A stretch of 64,000 nucleotides of DNA from Nocardioides panacis (GTDB lineage: Bacteria; Actinomycetota; Actinomycetes; Propionibacteriales; Nocardioidaceae): the NCBI RefSeq assembly GCF_019039255.1, contig NZ_CP077062.1, positions 3,038,001-3,102,000 on the forward strand, in the 5' to 3' direction. This document shows positions 18,942 to 27,619 of this stretch, in pieces (within the stretch, counting starts at the first letter, position 1; each line of letters starts with the position of its first letter). The notes under the pieces are model-generated. The model was not told the origin of the DNA. It made no database searches and saw nothing but the letters and a program-made list of their open reading frames with translations. The translations under genes and the position numbers were made by a program.

Positions 18942-19580
18942 GTGCACGCCCAGGTGATCGTGGTGGCCGGGCCGTCCGGCTCCGGCAAGTCACGGCTCTG
19001 CAGCCGGCTCCAGGAGCACCCCGGCGTCCCGGTGGTGAACCTCGACGACTTCTACAAGAACGGCGACGACCCGACGCTGCCCCGGATCAGCCTGGCCCCC
19101 GGCCAGGAGATCGTCGACTGGGACGACCCCACCTCCTGGTCGCAGGACGACGCCCTCGACGCCCTGGAGCGCCTCTGCCGCGACGGTGCCGCCGACATCC
19201 CGGTCTACGACATCGCCCGGGACGGCCGGGTCGGCAGCACCTCGCTCGCGCTGGCGGGAGCGTCGTACGTCGTCGCGGAGGGGCTGTTCGCCCAGGAGGT
19301 CGTGCGCGGCTGCCGGGAGCGCGGCCTGCTCGCCGACGCGGTGTGCGTGCGCAACCACCGGCTGGTCACCTTCTGGCGGCGGCTGACCCGCGACCTCCGC
19401 GAGCACCGCAAGCCGCCGCTGGTGCTGCTGCGCCGCGGCTGGCTGCTGATGCGGGCCGAGCCCGACGTGGTCGCGCACGCGGTCTCCTGCGGGGCGACGC
19501 CGATGACCCCGGACGAGGCGTACACCCGGTTGTCGGCGCTCGTCGTGCCGGTCACCGGGCGGTCGTCCCGACGGGGCTGA
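18942..19580 (+). CDS. Uridine kinase-like P-loop kinase
   Basis: 212 residues. Walker A GPSGSGKSRLC at the N-terminus, substrate loop VVNLDDFYKNGDDPTLP and an ATP lid rich in Arg (FWRRLTRDLREHRKPP). It resembles uridine/cytidine kinases and the phosphoribulokinase superfamily, and would phosphorylate a nucleoside or small metabolite. Position 3 bp behind the deoC-aldehyde dehydrogenase genes supports a nucleoside substrate. GTG start. Confidence 0.78.
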   Translation: MHAQVIVVAGPSGSGKSRLCSRLQEHPGVPVVNLDDFYKNGDDPTLPRISLAPGQEIVDWDDPTSWSQDDALDALERLCRDGAADIPVYDIARDGRVGSTSLALAGASYVVAEGLFAQEVVRGCRERGLLADAVCVRNHRLVTFWRRLTRDLREHRKPPLVLLRRGWLLMRAEPDVVAHAVSCGATPMTPDEAYTRLSALVVPVTGRSSRRG

Positions 19581-19800
19581 GCCGGGACCGCCCGCCCTCG
19601 TATCGCAAAGTGAGACCCTGGCCCGCGGACCGGGCACCGACAATCGTCGGGCACCGTCCCCCGCGAGCACGGGTGGTCGATCCACGGGGAGCCGGCGGTG
19701 CGACTCGTCACGCCGTCGCCGTCGTCCGGGGCGGCGGCCGGGGCCTGCGCACGGGCGGCCGGGTCGAGTGCCACGCTCCACCGGTCCAGAGGAGTCCCTC

Positions 19801-20497
19801 ATGGTTTCCCGAGCACGATCCGCCGCTCCGCTCGCCCTCGTCATCGCCGTCCTGGCGTTCGCCTGGGTCGAGATCAGCTTGAACTTCACGTTCCACTGGG
19901 TCGCCGACGGTGACCTGGGCAACGGCCTGAGCCTGCCGAGCAGCTTCCACCTCATCGTGCCCGCAGCCTTCGTGTCGTGGGGGCTGTTCTTCGCCGCCGG
20001 CGCCGACTCGCCGGCCCTCACCAAGGTCCTCGCCGCCTCCGGGATCGGGTCGGTGGGCGGCCTCGTGGTGATGGCCCTGGCCCCCCAGGTCGCCGACCTG
20101 CCGGACTTCTGGGGCATCGCCCTGGTGGTCGCGGTCGCCGCGTTCCTGCTCGTGCTGCTGTCGGTCGTCGGGGACTGGTACTACGTGCCGGGGATCTTCG
20201 CCGCGTTCGCGGCCACCATCTTCTGGTGGATCGCCACGGGCCTGGACAACTGGGCCGCCGGCGGCGGTGGTGTCGGCAACAGCGTGGCCGCCCTGGGAGA
20301 CCCGGCCACGGCAGGCGCGGGCGCCTTCGGGGGCGTGCTCTCGACCCCCCTACGGCTGGGTCTGGGCCGACACCCTCGTGTCGCTGCTGATCGGGTGCCT
20401 GCTGGGTCTGCTCTCCGTCAAGCTGGCCGGGCTGTTCGCCCCTGTGCAGCAGGCCCAGGAGCTTCCGGCGGACCTGGCGGCTCAGCGCAGCGAGTAG
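19801..20497 (+). CDS. DUF1097-like membrane protein (frameshifted)
   Basis: About 231 residues after repair, five or six membrane helices (LALVIAVLAFAWVEISLNF, FHLIVPAAFVSWGLFFAAG, WGIALVVAVAAFLLVLLSVV, WADTLVSLLIGCLLGLLSVK). The pattern resembles DUF1097 inner-membrane proteins, of unknown function. The frame breaks at the six-C run 20345-20350; five C give VLSTPYGWVWADTLV. ATG has AGAGGAG at 19788-19794. Its last 16 bp overlap the end of the convergent trhA gene. Confidence 0.65.
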
Positions 20498-21159
20498 GTC
20501 GCGATCGAGACGCCCGCGTAGTGCGCGGCGAACGCGACCACGGTGAAGGTGTGGAACACCTCGTGGAACCCGAACCACTGCGGGACCGGGTTCGGCCGGC
20601 GCAGGCCGTAGACCACGCCACCCACGGTGTAGAGCAGGCCGCCGAGCGCGAGCAGCACCACCACCGAGGTGACGTGGTACCGCGCGAAGTCGCCGGCGAA
20701 GAACACCGCCGCCCAGCCGAGCGCGATGTAGATCGGGGTGTACACCCACCGCGGGGCGCCGGGGACGAACATCCGGAACGCGATTCCGAGCGCGGCGCCG
20801 CCCCAGGCCACGGCGAGCAGCACCACCCGGTCCGAGCCCTCGAGGAGCAGCAGGCTGAACGGGGTGTAGCTGCCCGCGATCAGCAGGAAGATGCTGGCGT
20901 GGTCCATCCGGGTGAGCACCAGCTGGACCCGCGGCGACCAGCCGCCGCGGTGCATGGTGGCGGACACCGTGAACAGCACCAGGGCGCAGGTGGCGAAGAT
21001 GGCCGAGCCGATCCTCGGGGCGCCGCCGGGCGAGAGCAGGACCAGCAGCACGCCACCGACCAGGGCCAGCGGAGCGGTGCCGGCGTGCAGCCAGCCGCGC
21101 ATCCGGGGACGGACCTCGGCGACCATGTCGGCGACGTGCCCAGCCACGTGCTCGCTCAC
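20482..21159 (-). CDS. trhA: TrhA / hemolysin III family membrane protein
   Basis: 225 residues, seven membrane helices of the PAQR/hemolysin III family. Landmarks: ATMHRGGW, MDHASIFLLIAGSYTPFSLL, MFVPGAPRWVYTPIYIALGW, and FGFHEVFHTFTVVAFAAHY with the conserved His residues thought to bind metal. The family influences membrane composition; older annotation as hemolysin is not evidence of toxicity. GTG at 21157-21159 is chosen because upstream sequence is not family-like. A minus-strand TATATC (on plus gatata at 21206-21211) may be its -10. Confidence 0.8.
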   Translation of the reverse strand: MSEHVAGHVADMVAEVRPRMRGWLHAGTAPLALVGGVLLVLLSPGGAPRIGSAIFATCALVLFTVSATMHRGGWSPRVQLVLTRMDHASIFLLIAGSYTPFSLLLLEGSDRVVLLAVAWGGAALGIAFRMFVPGAPRWVYTPIYIALGWAAVFFAGDFARYHVTSVVVLLALGGLLYTVGGVVYGLRRPNPVPQWFGFHEVFHTFTVVAFAAHYAGVSIATYSLR

Positions 21160-21212
21160 GGAGTGGGCAGCGGAGACGGAGGGGGGGCACCAGGGAGATA
21201 TACCCCGTACCG

Positions 21213-21229
21213 GGCCGCGCGAAGCGGCC
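21213..21229. terminator. Small hairpin after the MMPL gene
   Basis: GGCCGC, GCGAA, GCGGCC: 6-bp GC stem with 5-nt loop, downstream of the MMPL stop on the minus strand and upstream of trhA. No T tract. Confidence 0.35.
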
Positions 21230-21349
21230 TCCGGCTGCCGGTCCAGACCCGTGGGGCAGCAGTGACGGCTGGGGCTCACGCGTCGACATCGGGGCCACCT
21301 CTCCGCCGAAGACCGGTCCCCGCCGAACGGACCGGCCCAGCCGGTCGGG

Positions 21350-23659
21350 CTACCGGACGGGCTGCGTCTCGTCCGCGACCTCGCGGGCGTCGTCGGGGAC
21401 CCGCATCGCGGTGAGCTTGCCGCCCTCGATGTCGACGTTCGGCAGCAGCCGGTCGAGCCACCTCGGCAGCCACCAGGCGGCGTCGCCGAGCAGGTACATC
21501 ACCGAGGGGATCAGCACCATCCGCACCACGAAGGCGTCGAGGAAGACGGCCGCGGCGAGCGCGAACCCGATCGACTGGATGAGCGCGTTGTCCTGCAGCA
21601 TGAAGGCCGCGAACACCGAGATCATGATCGTCGCGGCCGCGGAGACCACCCGGGCACCGTGCCGGAACCCGTCGACGACCGCCTCGCGGGCCGAGGCGCC
21701 GTGCACGTAGGCCTCGCGCATCCGGGTCACCAGGAAGACCTGGTAGTCCATCGCCAGGCCGAAGACGATCCCGATCACGATGATCGGCATGAAGCTCACC
21801 AGCGGCTGCCCCTCGACCAGGCCGAGGTGGCCCTCCTGGAAGACCAGCACCGTGGCGCCGAGCGTCGCGAGCACCGAGAGCAGGAACCCGAGGGTGGCGG
21901 TCAGCGGCACCAGGATCGACCGGAACACCAGCATCAGCAGCAGGAACGCGAGACCGATGACGACCGCGAGGTACGTCGGCAGCGCCTCGGTCAACCGGTC
22001 GGAGACGTCGGTCTGGATCGCGGTGATCCCGGTGACGCCCACGGTCGTCGAGGTCTTCGCCTCGATGGCGGACTGGCCGTCGCGCAGGGCGCCGAGCAGG
22101 TCCACGGTGGCCTGCGCGTCGGGGCCGCTCCTCGGCGTGACCAGGATCTGGGCCCCGGTGCCGGCCTCGTTCATCCCGACGACCTGCGCGCTGGCGACGT
22201 CCCGCTGGCCGGCGGCCCAGTCGACGACCTGGCCGTACGCCGCGGGACGGTCCGCCTCGGCGGCGCCGCGTCCGTCGACGACGAGCAGCAGCGGTGCTTC
22301 CCGCCCGGGGCCGAACGCGTCGCTGACCAGGTCGGAGGCCTGGCGCTGCGTGGTGCTGGTTGCCGCCGTCGAGTCGCTGGGCAGCGCGAGGTGCAGGCTC
22401 CGGGCCGGCAGGGCCAGGGCGCCCAGGGCGACGACCACGAGCAGCAGGACCGCCACCGGGGCCCGGCCGAGCAGCCGCGCCCACCGGACCCCGTTGTTGT
22501 GCAGCCGGCCGTCGGCGTCGCGCTCGACGCGCTCGCGACGTACCCGGCCGCCGAAGGCCTTGGACTTGAGCATGCCCAGCACGGCCGGCAGCAGGGTCAG
22601 CGCCACGAGCACCGCCATGAACACGGTGCCGGCGGCGGCGAGGCCCATGCTGGTCAGGAACGGGATCCGCACGATCGCCAGCGCGGACAGGGCGATCAGC
22701 ACGGTCAGGCCCGCGAACACGACGGCCGACCCGGCGGTGCCGACCGCGCGGCCCACGGCCTCCTGCCGGTCGTCGGTGTGGTGCAGCTCGGTGCGGTAGC
22801 GGGACAGGATGAACAGCGTGTAGTCGATGCCGACGGCGAGCCCGATCATCGTGGCCAGGATCGGGGTGGTGGTGCCGACGGTGGTGAAGGCGGTGGCGAT
22901 GCTGATGCCGGACACGCCGAGACCGACGCCGACGAGGGCCGACAGGATCGGCAGGCCGGACGCGACGAGCGAGCCGAAGGTGATGATCAGCACGACGAGC
23001 GCGACGCCGATGCCGAGCAGCTCGCTGGTGCCGCCGGTCTCCACCATCGCCTGCGTGCCCGACCCGTTGGCCTCCGCGGTCAGGCCGTCGGCGCGGGCGT
23101 CGGCCAGCACGTCGAGCAGCTTCTGCTGGGTGGCCGGCGCCACGTCCGCGACCGACGCCACGTCGTAGGTCCACGAGACGGTGCCGACCCGGCTGTCCGG
23201 GCTCAGTGGCAGCAGCGCCCTGGCGTTGGCACGCGCGACGTCGGCGGGCGTGCCGGACTTCGTCGCGGCGCCGACGGCCTGCCGGTACTGCGCGTCCGAG
23301 GCCGGCACCGGGTCGGCCAGCTTCGTCGCCGGCATCTGCGGCAGGGCCTGCAGGTCCCCGACCAGGCGGTCGACGCGGTCGATGTACGCCGGCTCCCGGA
23401 GGGTGTGGCCCTGGGGTGCGGCGACCACGACGGTCACGCTCGCCTGGTCCTCGGCGTCCTCGGTGTCGGTGAAGAGCTGCTTCTGCAGGTCCTGCGCGGT
23501 GAGCGAGGGGATGCCGGGGATGGAGAACGTGTCGACCATCGGCTTGGAGACCGTGCCGGCCAGCACGCCGACGCCGATCAGCGCGACGAGCCAGGCGGCG
23601 ACGAACGCCGGCCAGCGGCGGTAGGCGGTCTTGCCGAGGCGGTAGAGCAGGGTGGCCAT
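21350..23659 (-). CDS. MMPL/RND-family membrane transporter
   Basis: 769-residue exporter of the MMPL (YdfJ/ActII-3-like) type: helix 1 (PAFVAAWLVALIGVGVLAG), a long extracytoplasmic domain, a five-helix bundle (MIGLAVGIDYTLFILSRYR carries the charged residues of the proton path), a second extracytoplasmic domain and second bundle (GIVFGLAMDYQVFLVTRMRE). ATG with AGGAG at 8 nt. It lies 72 bp downstream of the tetR gene on the same strand and is presumably controlled by it. The substrate could be a lipid, drug or secondary metabolite; unknown. Confidence 0.92.
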   Translation of the reverse strand: MATLLYRLGKTAYRRWPAFVAAWLVALIGVGVLAGTVSKPMVDTFSIPGIPSLTAQDLQKQLFTDTEDAEDQASVTVVVAAPQGHTLREPAYIDRVDRLVGDLQALPQMPATKLADPVPASDAQYRQAVGAATKSGTPADVARANARALLPLSPDSRVGTVSWTYDVASVADVAPATQQKLLDVLADARADGLTAEANGSGTQAMVETGGTSELLGIGVALVVLIITFGSLVASGLPILSALVGVGLGVSGISIATAFTTVGTTTPILATMIGLAVGIDYTLFILSRYRTELHHTDDRQEAVGRAVGTAGSAVVFAGLTVLIALSALAIVRIPFLTSMGLAAAGTVFMAVLVALTLLPAVLGMLKSKAFGGRVRRERVERDADGRLHNNGVRWARLLGRAPVAVLLLVVVALGALALPARSLHLALPSDSTAATSTTQRQASDLVSDAFGPGREAPLLLVVDGRGAAEADRPAAYGQVVDWAAGQRDVASAQVVGMNEAGTGAQILVTPRSGPDAQATVDLLGALRDGQSAIEAKTSTTVGVTGITAIQTDVSDRLTEALPTYLAVVIGLAFLLLMLVFRSILVPLTATLGFLLSVLATLGATVLVFQEGHLGLVEGQPLVSFMPIIVIGIVFGLAMDYQVFLVTRMREAYVHGASAREAVVDGFRHGARVVSAAATIMISVFAAFMLQDNALIQSIGFALAAAVFLDAFVVRMVLIPSVMYLLGDAAWWLPRWLDRLLPNVDIEGGKLTAMRVPDDAREVADETQPVR

Positions 23660-23731
23660 GGAACAACTCCTGGGGAGGGCGTGGGGCGGCGACGCCGCAC
23701 CGACCGGTGGACGTGGCAGGGGCGGGACGGG

Positions 23732-24347
23732 TCAGGTGGCGAGCAGGTCTCGGGCGGTGGCGAGCGACGCGGTGAACAGGGACGAGAGGTCGGTCTCGAC
23801 GTCGTCGTCGAGGTAGCGCTCCATGGCGATGTGGAAGCAGACGAGCACCAGGCCGATGGCGACGTCGAGGCGGCGCCGGTCGAAGTGCCCGCCCTCGCGC
23901 TTCTCGGCGTGCACCACGCAGGACTCCACCGACTGCCGCAGCCGCTCGGCGGCCAGCGCGATCAGGCGCGGGTTCTCGACCATCACCTGCCGGCCGCGGG
24001 CGGCGTCCTCCCGCGTCTCGGGGCTGTCCCGCAGGATCGCGAGCACGATCGCCGCGAGGTCGTCGACGAGGTGCCCGGTCGGGCCGCCGGCGCTGAAGGT
24101 GCGCAGCAGCTCCTCGTCCATCGACGGCGGGCCCCCCCAGGACGGCGTCGTCCTTGCTCGGGAAGTAGTTGAACAGGGTCCGGCGCGAGACGCCGACCCG
24201 CTCGGCGAGCTGCTCCATGGTGAAGCCGTCCAGGCCGTGCTCGAGGACGAGCTGCTGGGCGGACGCGGTGATCCGGTGGGCGGTGAGTGCGCGCTTGCTG
24301 ATCCGCGACGCGCCCGGACCGGCCTGCTGAATTGCACTCTCCTCCAT
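23732..24347 (-). CDS. TetR-family repressor of the MMPL exporter (frameshifted)
   Basis: About 204 residues after repair. N-terminal helix-turn-helix (SAQQLVLEHGLDGFTMEQLA, VGVSRRTLFNYFPSKDDAVL) is a clear TetR DNA-binding domain; the C-terminal ligand domain is divergent as usual. The frame breaks at the seven-C run 24132-24138 (minus strand G run); six give DDAVLGGPPSMDEELLRTF. ATG 24345-24347 lies inside one of two inverted repeats around the promoter, so the gene probably represses itself and the exporter behind it. Confidence 0.9.
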
Positions 24348-24355
24348 AGAGTGCA
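24333..24355. promoter_or_regulatory. TetR operator candidate O1 over the start codon
   Basis: TGCACTCT, 7-nt spacer, AGAGTGCA: perfect 8-bp arms spanning the tetR ATG and the predicted transcription start. A repressor bound here would block initiation directly. Confidence 0.6.
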
Positions 24356-24383
24356 GTTTTGCACCTTGTTTCCGGAAGTGCAA
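24355..24383 (-). promoter_or_regulatory. Leaderless tetR-MMPL promoter
   Basis: On the minus strand TTGCAC (24378-24383), 17-bp spacer, AAAACT (24355-24360), 7 nt to ATG 24347. One of two places here with a recognisable -35. Confidence 0.5.
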
Positions 24384-24384
24384 A
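24358..24384. promoter_or_regulatory. TetR operator candidate O2 over the promoter
   Basis: TTTGCAC, 13-nt spacer, GTGCAAA: perfect 7-bp arms that cover both -35 and -10. The TGCAC half-site is shared with O1. Confidence 0.55.
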
Positions 24385-24588
24385 TCTGGTGCGGTCGTCC
24401 CTCCTGGCGGCACCCGGCCGGGTAGTCCCTCCGGGCGGTGCCGCTCCGTTCGGGTGGGACTCGGAGCCGAACGGGGGGCGGGCGTCCGCTTCGCCGTCCC
24501 GCGCCGGCCGGGCGCCCCTAGGTTGAGCGACGTCGGGCCGCGACCGGGACTGTTCGCGGCCGAATCCCCCTCGACGTCAGGACTCCTC

Positions 24589-26628
24589 GTGCCCCGCACC
24601 CACCGACTGGGTCGTGTCGTCGCCTCGACGACCGTCACCCTCGTCTCCCTCGGCGGTCTGACCGCCCTCGCCCCGCCCGCCTCCGCCGTCCCGCCGACCC
24701 TCGGCACCGTCACCGCCTGGGGCAGCAACGACGCGGGGCAGAACGCCGTGCCGGCCAGCCTGGGCGGCCAGGAGGTGGTCGCCGTCTCCGACGCCATCAA
24801 CAACTCGATGGCGCTCACCGCCGACGGCAAGGTCACCGCCTGGGGATCGGGCGACCCGGTGACCAGGGTGCCGGCCGGCCTGGACCACGTGACCGCCATC
24901 TCCGCGGGCTACATGACCGACCTCGCGCTCGACGGCGACGGCAAGGTCACCGCCTGGGGAACGAACTACAACGGTTCGACCGTCGTGCCGGCCAGCCTGG
25001 CCACCAAGACCGTGACCAAGATCGCCGCCGGCGTGTACCACGAGCTCGCCCTGGATCAGGACGGCAAGGTCACCGCCTGGGGGCACAACGGCTTTGGCGC
25101 CACCAACGTCCCCCCCGTGCTGAATGCCAAGACGGTGACCGCGATCGCGGCCAGCGACCAGACCAGCATGGCACTCACCTCCGACGGCACGATCGTCTTC
25201 TGGGGCTACCCCCAGACTGGGCTCACCGCCGTGCCGACCAGCCCCGCCGGCACCCGCTTCGTCGACATCGCGCTCGGCAACCAGAGCGCGATGGCCCTCA
25301 CGTCCGACGGCCGGGTCGTGGCCTGGGGGACCGGTCCGGCAAGTGTGGTTCCGGGCAGCCTCAACGGCAAGACGGTGACCGCCATCGACGCCGGCATGGG
25401 GCACAACACCGCGCTGCTCTCCGACGGCACGGTGGCGTCCTGGGGGAGCAACACCTACGGCGAGAGCGCCGTTCCCGCCGGCCTGACCGGCGTCACCCAG
25501 GTCTCCGCCGGCTCCGGGCACACCCTGGCGCTCGTTGGCGGGCGCGCCGGCACCTTCGACACCGCGCCCACCGCATCGATCTCCGGTACGCCGCGGGTCG
25601 GCGTGCCGCTGACCGCCTCACCCGGCACCGTGTCACCGACGCCTGACTCCTACACCTACCGCTGGTTCGCCGACGGCACCGCGATCCCCGGCGCCGACCA
25701 GGCGACGTACGTGCCGGCCCCGGCGCAGAAGCACACCGCGATCACCGTCACGGTGACCGCGCACCGGGCCCGGTACGTCTCGTCCGCCAGCACGTCCGCA
25801 CCCACCGCTGACGTGGCGACGAACCTCGCGCCGACCCTCGACCTGACCGTGGCCGACGCCTCGATCCGGCGCGGCAGCTCGACCCGGCTGACCTGGACCT
25901 CCCACGAGGCCACCGGCTACCTCACCGCGGCCGGCGGCTGGTACGGCGCCCAGGCCACGTCCGGCACCGCGACCATCCGGCAGAACGCGCTCGGCGCCAC
26001 CACCTACGTCCTGCGGGCGACCAACGCCAACGGCACCACCACCGCCCAGATCACCTTGCACGTCACCCGCCAGGCCAAGGCGCTCGCCGTCTCCGCCGGC
26101 GACGGCCTGCGGCTGCGCGGCACGGACCTGATCGTCACCGCGTCGAGGCTGGACCCCGCCGAGCCCTACACCGTCCGCGTGGCCGGCACCCGGGTCGCCA
26201 CCGGGACCGCCAACTCGTCGGGTCACGTGGTCCGCACGGTGACGATCCCGAGGAGCACCGACGAGGGCCGCGCCCGCGTCACCGTCACCGGGGCGGAGTC
26301 CGACCGCACCGGCCGCGACACCGTGCGGGTGGTCCGGGCCAAGCACCTCGGCCTCGCCCTGGCGAAGAGGGTCCGCGCCTCCGCGCACCAGTCGGTGAGG
26401 GTCACCGGCCTCGCCGGGGGCGAGAAGGTCACCGTCCGCTACCAGGGCCGGCGCGTGTCGCCGCAGGGCGCGCACGCCGACGCCCGCGGCACCTACGCGA
26501 CGACGTTCGGCGTCGCCGCGTCCTGGGGCACCAAGACCGTGCAGGTGACCGGGCGGTTCGCCGGCCGCACCGCGGTCCGGAGCTTCGAGGTCGTCCGGCG
26601 CTGCCGGGTCGGGCACATCTGCGGCTGA
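24589..26628 (+). CDS. Secreted RCC1-repeat (beta-propeller) protein with C-terminal beta domains
   Basis: 679 residues. Basic N-terminus and signal peptide (STTVTLVSLGGLTALAPPASA), then seven or so RCC1-type repeats of about 45 residues marked by DGKVTAWGSN, MALTSDGT and similar, to about residue 325; these should fold as a beta-propeller. An Ig-like domain follows (YTYRWFADGTAIPGADQATY), then other beta segments. No transmembrane tail or LPXTG, so probably released. GTG chosen for the signal peptide and AGGA at 6 nt; TAGGTT at 24519-24524 may be the -10. RCC1 proteins act in protein binding; the role here is unknown. Confidence 0.82.
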   Translation: MPRTHRLGRVVASTTVTLVSLGGLTALAPPASAVPPTLGTVTAWGSNDAGQNAVPASLGGQEVVAVSDAINNSMALTADGKVTAWGSGDPVTRVPAGLDHVTAISAGYMTDLALDGDGKVTAWGTNYNGSTVVPASLATKTVTKIAAGVYHELALDQDGKVTAWGHNGFGATNVPPVLNAKTVTAIAASDQTSMALTSDGTIVFWGYPQTGLTAVPTSPAGTRFVDIALGNQSAMALTSDGRVVAWGTGPASVVPGSLNGKTVTAIDAGMGHNTALLSDGTVASWGSNTYGESAVPAGLTGVTQVSAGSGHTLALVGGRAGTFDTAPTASISGTPRVGVPLTASPGTVSPTPDSYTYRWFADGTAIPGADQATYVPAPAQKHTAITVTVTAHRARYVSSASTSAPTADVATNLAPTLDLTVADASIRRGSSTRLTWTSHEATGYLTAAGGWYGAQATSGTATIRQNALGATTYVLRATNANGTTTAQITLHVTRQAKALAVSAGDGLRLRGTDLIVTASRLDPAEPYTVRVAGTRVATGTANSSGHVVRTVTIPRSTDEGRARVTVTGAESDRTGRDTVRVVRAKHLGLALAKRVRASAHQSVRVTGLAGGEKVTVRYQGRRVSPQGAHADARGTYATTFGVAASWGTKTVQVTGRFAGRTAVRSFEVVRRCRVGHICG

Positions 26629-26660
26629 CCCGCTCGACCTGCCCGGCCCGTGACCCACGG

Positions 26661-26697
26661 ACGCCCGCGGAGCTCGCACCCCGAGCCCCGCGGGCGT
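26661..26697 (+). terminator. Hairpin after the RCC1-repeat gene
   Basis: ACGCCCGCGG pairs perfectly with CCGCGGGCGT (26688-26697), with an inner 5-bp GCTCG/CGAGC helix. It lies 32 bp past the stop. No T tract, as is usual in actinobacteria. Confidence 0.5.
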
Positions 26698-26729
26698 TCG
26701 TCCGCCCGGTCGGCCTTCCCACCGTTGGA

Positions 26730-26742
26730 TAGGTTCGAGGAC
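26730..26742 (+). promoter_or_regulatory. -10 element of leaderless aldo/keto reductase promoter
   Basis: TAGGTT at 26730-26735, 7 nt before ATG 26743. Confidence 0.45.
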
Positions 26743-27615
26743 ATGTCCACCTTTCTTCTCGGTACGTCCACCGTGCAGCGCGTCGGCTTCGGCGCCATGC
26801 AGCTCCCCGGCCCCGGTGTCTTCGGGCCGCCCCGCGACCACGACGCCGCGATCGCCGTGCTCCGCCGTGCCGTCGAGCTCGGCGTCAACCACATCGACAC
26901 CGCGCAGTACTACGGCCCCGACGTCTCCAACGCGCTGATCCGCGAGGCCCTGCACCCCTACCCCGAGGACCTCGTGCTGGTCTCCAAGGTCGGTGCCGTC
27001 CGCGACGACCAGGGCGGCTGGGTCCCGGCCCAGGAGCCCGCCGACCTGCGCGCCGGCGTCGAGGACAACCTCCGCTCGCTCGGCGTGGAGCGGCTCGGGG
27101 CGGTCAACCTGCGCCGGATGCCGGACGACCACCTCCCCGAGGGCATGCAGCCCGTGCCGTTCGAGGACCAGCTCGCCGAGATGGTGGCGCTGCGCGAGGA
27201 GGGCAAGATCGCCGGCATCGGCGTCTCCACGGTGACCCTCGCGCAGGTCGAGCTGGCCATCGCGAGCGCCGGGATCGTCTGCGTGCAGAACGCCTTCAGC
27301 CTGCTGGACCGCAGCGACGCGGCGGTGCTCGACGCCTGTCGCGACGCGGACGTCGCCTACGTCCCCTACTTCCCGCTCGGCTCCGCGTTCCCGGGGATGC
27401 CGAAGGTCACCGAGAACGACGTCGTGCGCGGCATCGCCGGGCGGCTCGGCGCGTCCCCGGCGCAGGTCGGCCTCGCCTGGCTGCTGGCCCACCGGGAGAA
27501 CGTGCTGCTGATCCCGGGCACGTCGAGCGTCGCGCACCTCGAGGAGAACCTCGCGGCCGGCGAGATCATCCTGTCCGACGACGACGTCGCCGAGCTCGAC
27601 AAGATCGCCGGCTGA
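26743..27615 (+). CDS. Aldo/keto reductase, PdxI/YdbC-like
   Basis: 290-residue (alpha/beta)8 NADPH-dependent reductase: GFGAMQLPGPG, active-site Asp and Tyr in NHIDTAQYYGP, Lys in LVSKVG. The catalytic His of most family members (usually LHR) is replaced in GAVNLRRMPDD. The same VNLR-type motif occurs in E. coli YdbC, identified as pyridoxal reductase (PdxI), so reduction of pyridoxal or a similar aldehyde is a reasonable guess. NADPH-binding C-terminus LLIPGTSSVAHLEENL. Convergent with add, 4 bp apart. Confidence 0.85.
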   Translation: MSTFLLGTSTVQRVGFGAMQLPGPGVFGPPRDHDAAIAVLRRAVELGVNHIDTAQYYGPDVSNALIREALHPYPEDLVLVSKVGAVRDDQGGWVPAQEPADLRAGVEDNLRSLGVERLGAVNLRRMPDDHLPEGMQPVPFEDQLAEMVALREEGKIAGIGVSTVTLAQVELAIASAGIVCVQNAFSLLDRSDAAVLDACRDADVAYVPYFPLGSAFPGMPKVTENDVVRGIAGRLGASPAQVGLAWLLAHRENVLLIPGTSSVAHLEENLAAGEIILSDDDVAELDKIAG

Positions 27616-27619
27616 CCGC

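Noticed and set aside
20482-21159. Hemolysin (virulence factor)
   Set aside because: The hemolysin III name is historical; the sequence is a seven-helix TrhA/PAQR protein.
21276-24899. A 1207-residue minus-strand protein covering tetR and the MMPL gene
   Set aside because: Only its TetR N-terminal portion is real; the rest is an Arg/Pro/Ala-rich off-frame reading of the MMPL gene.
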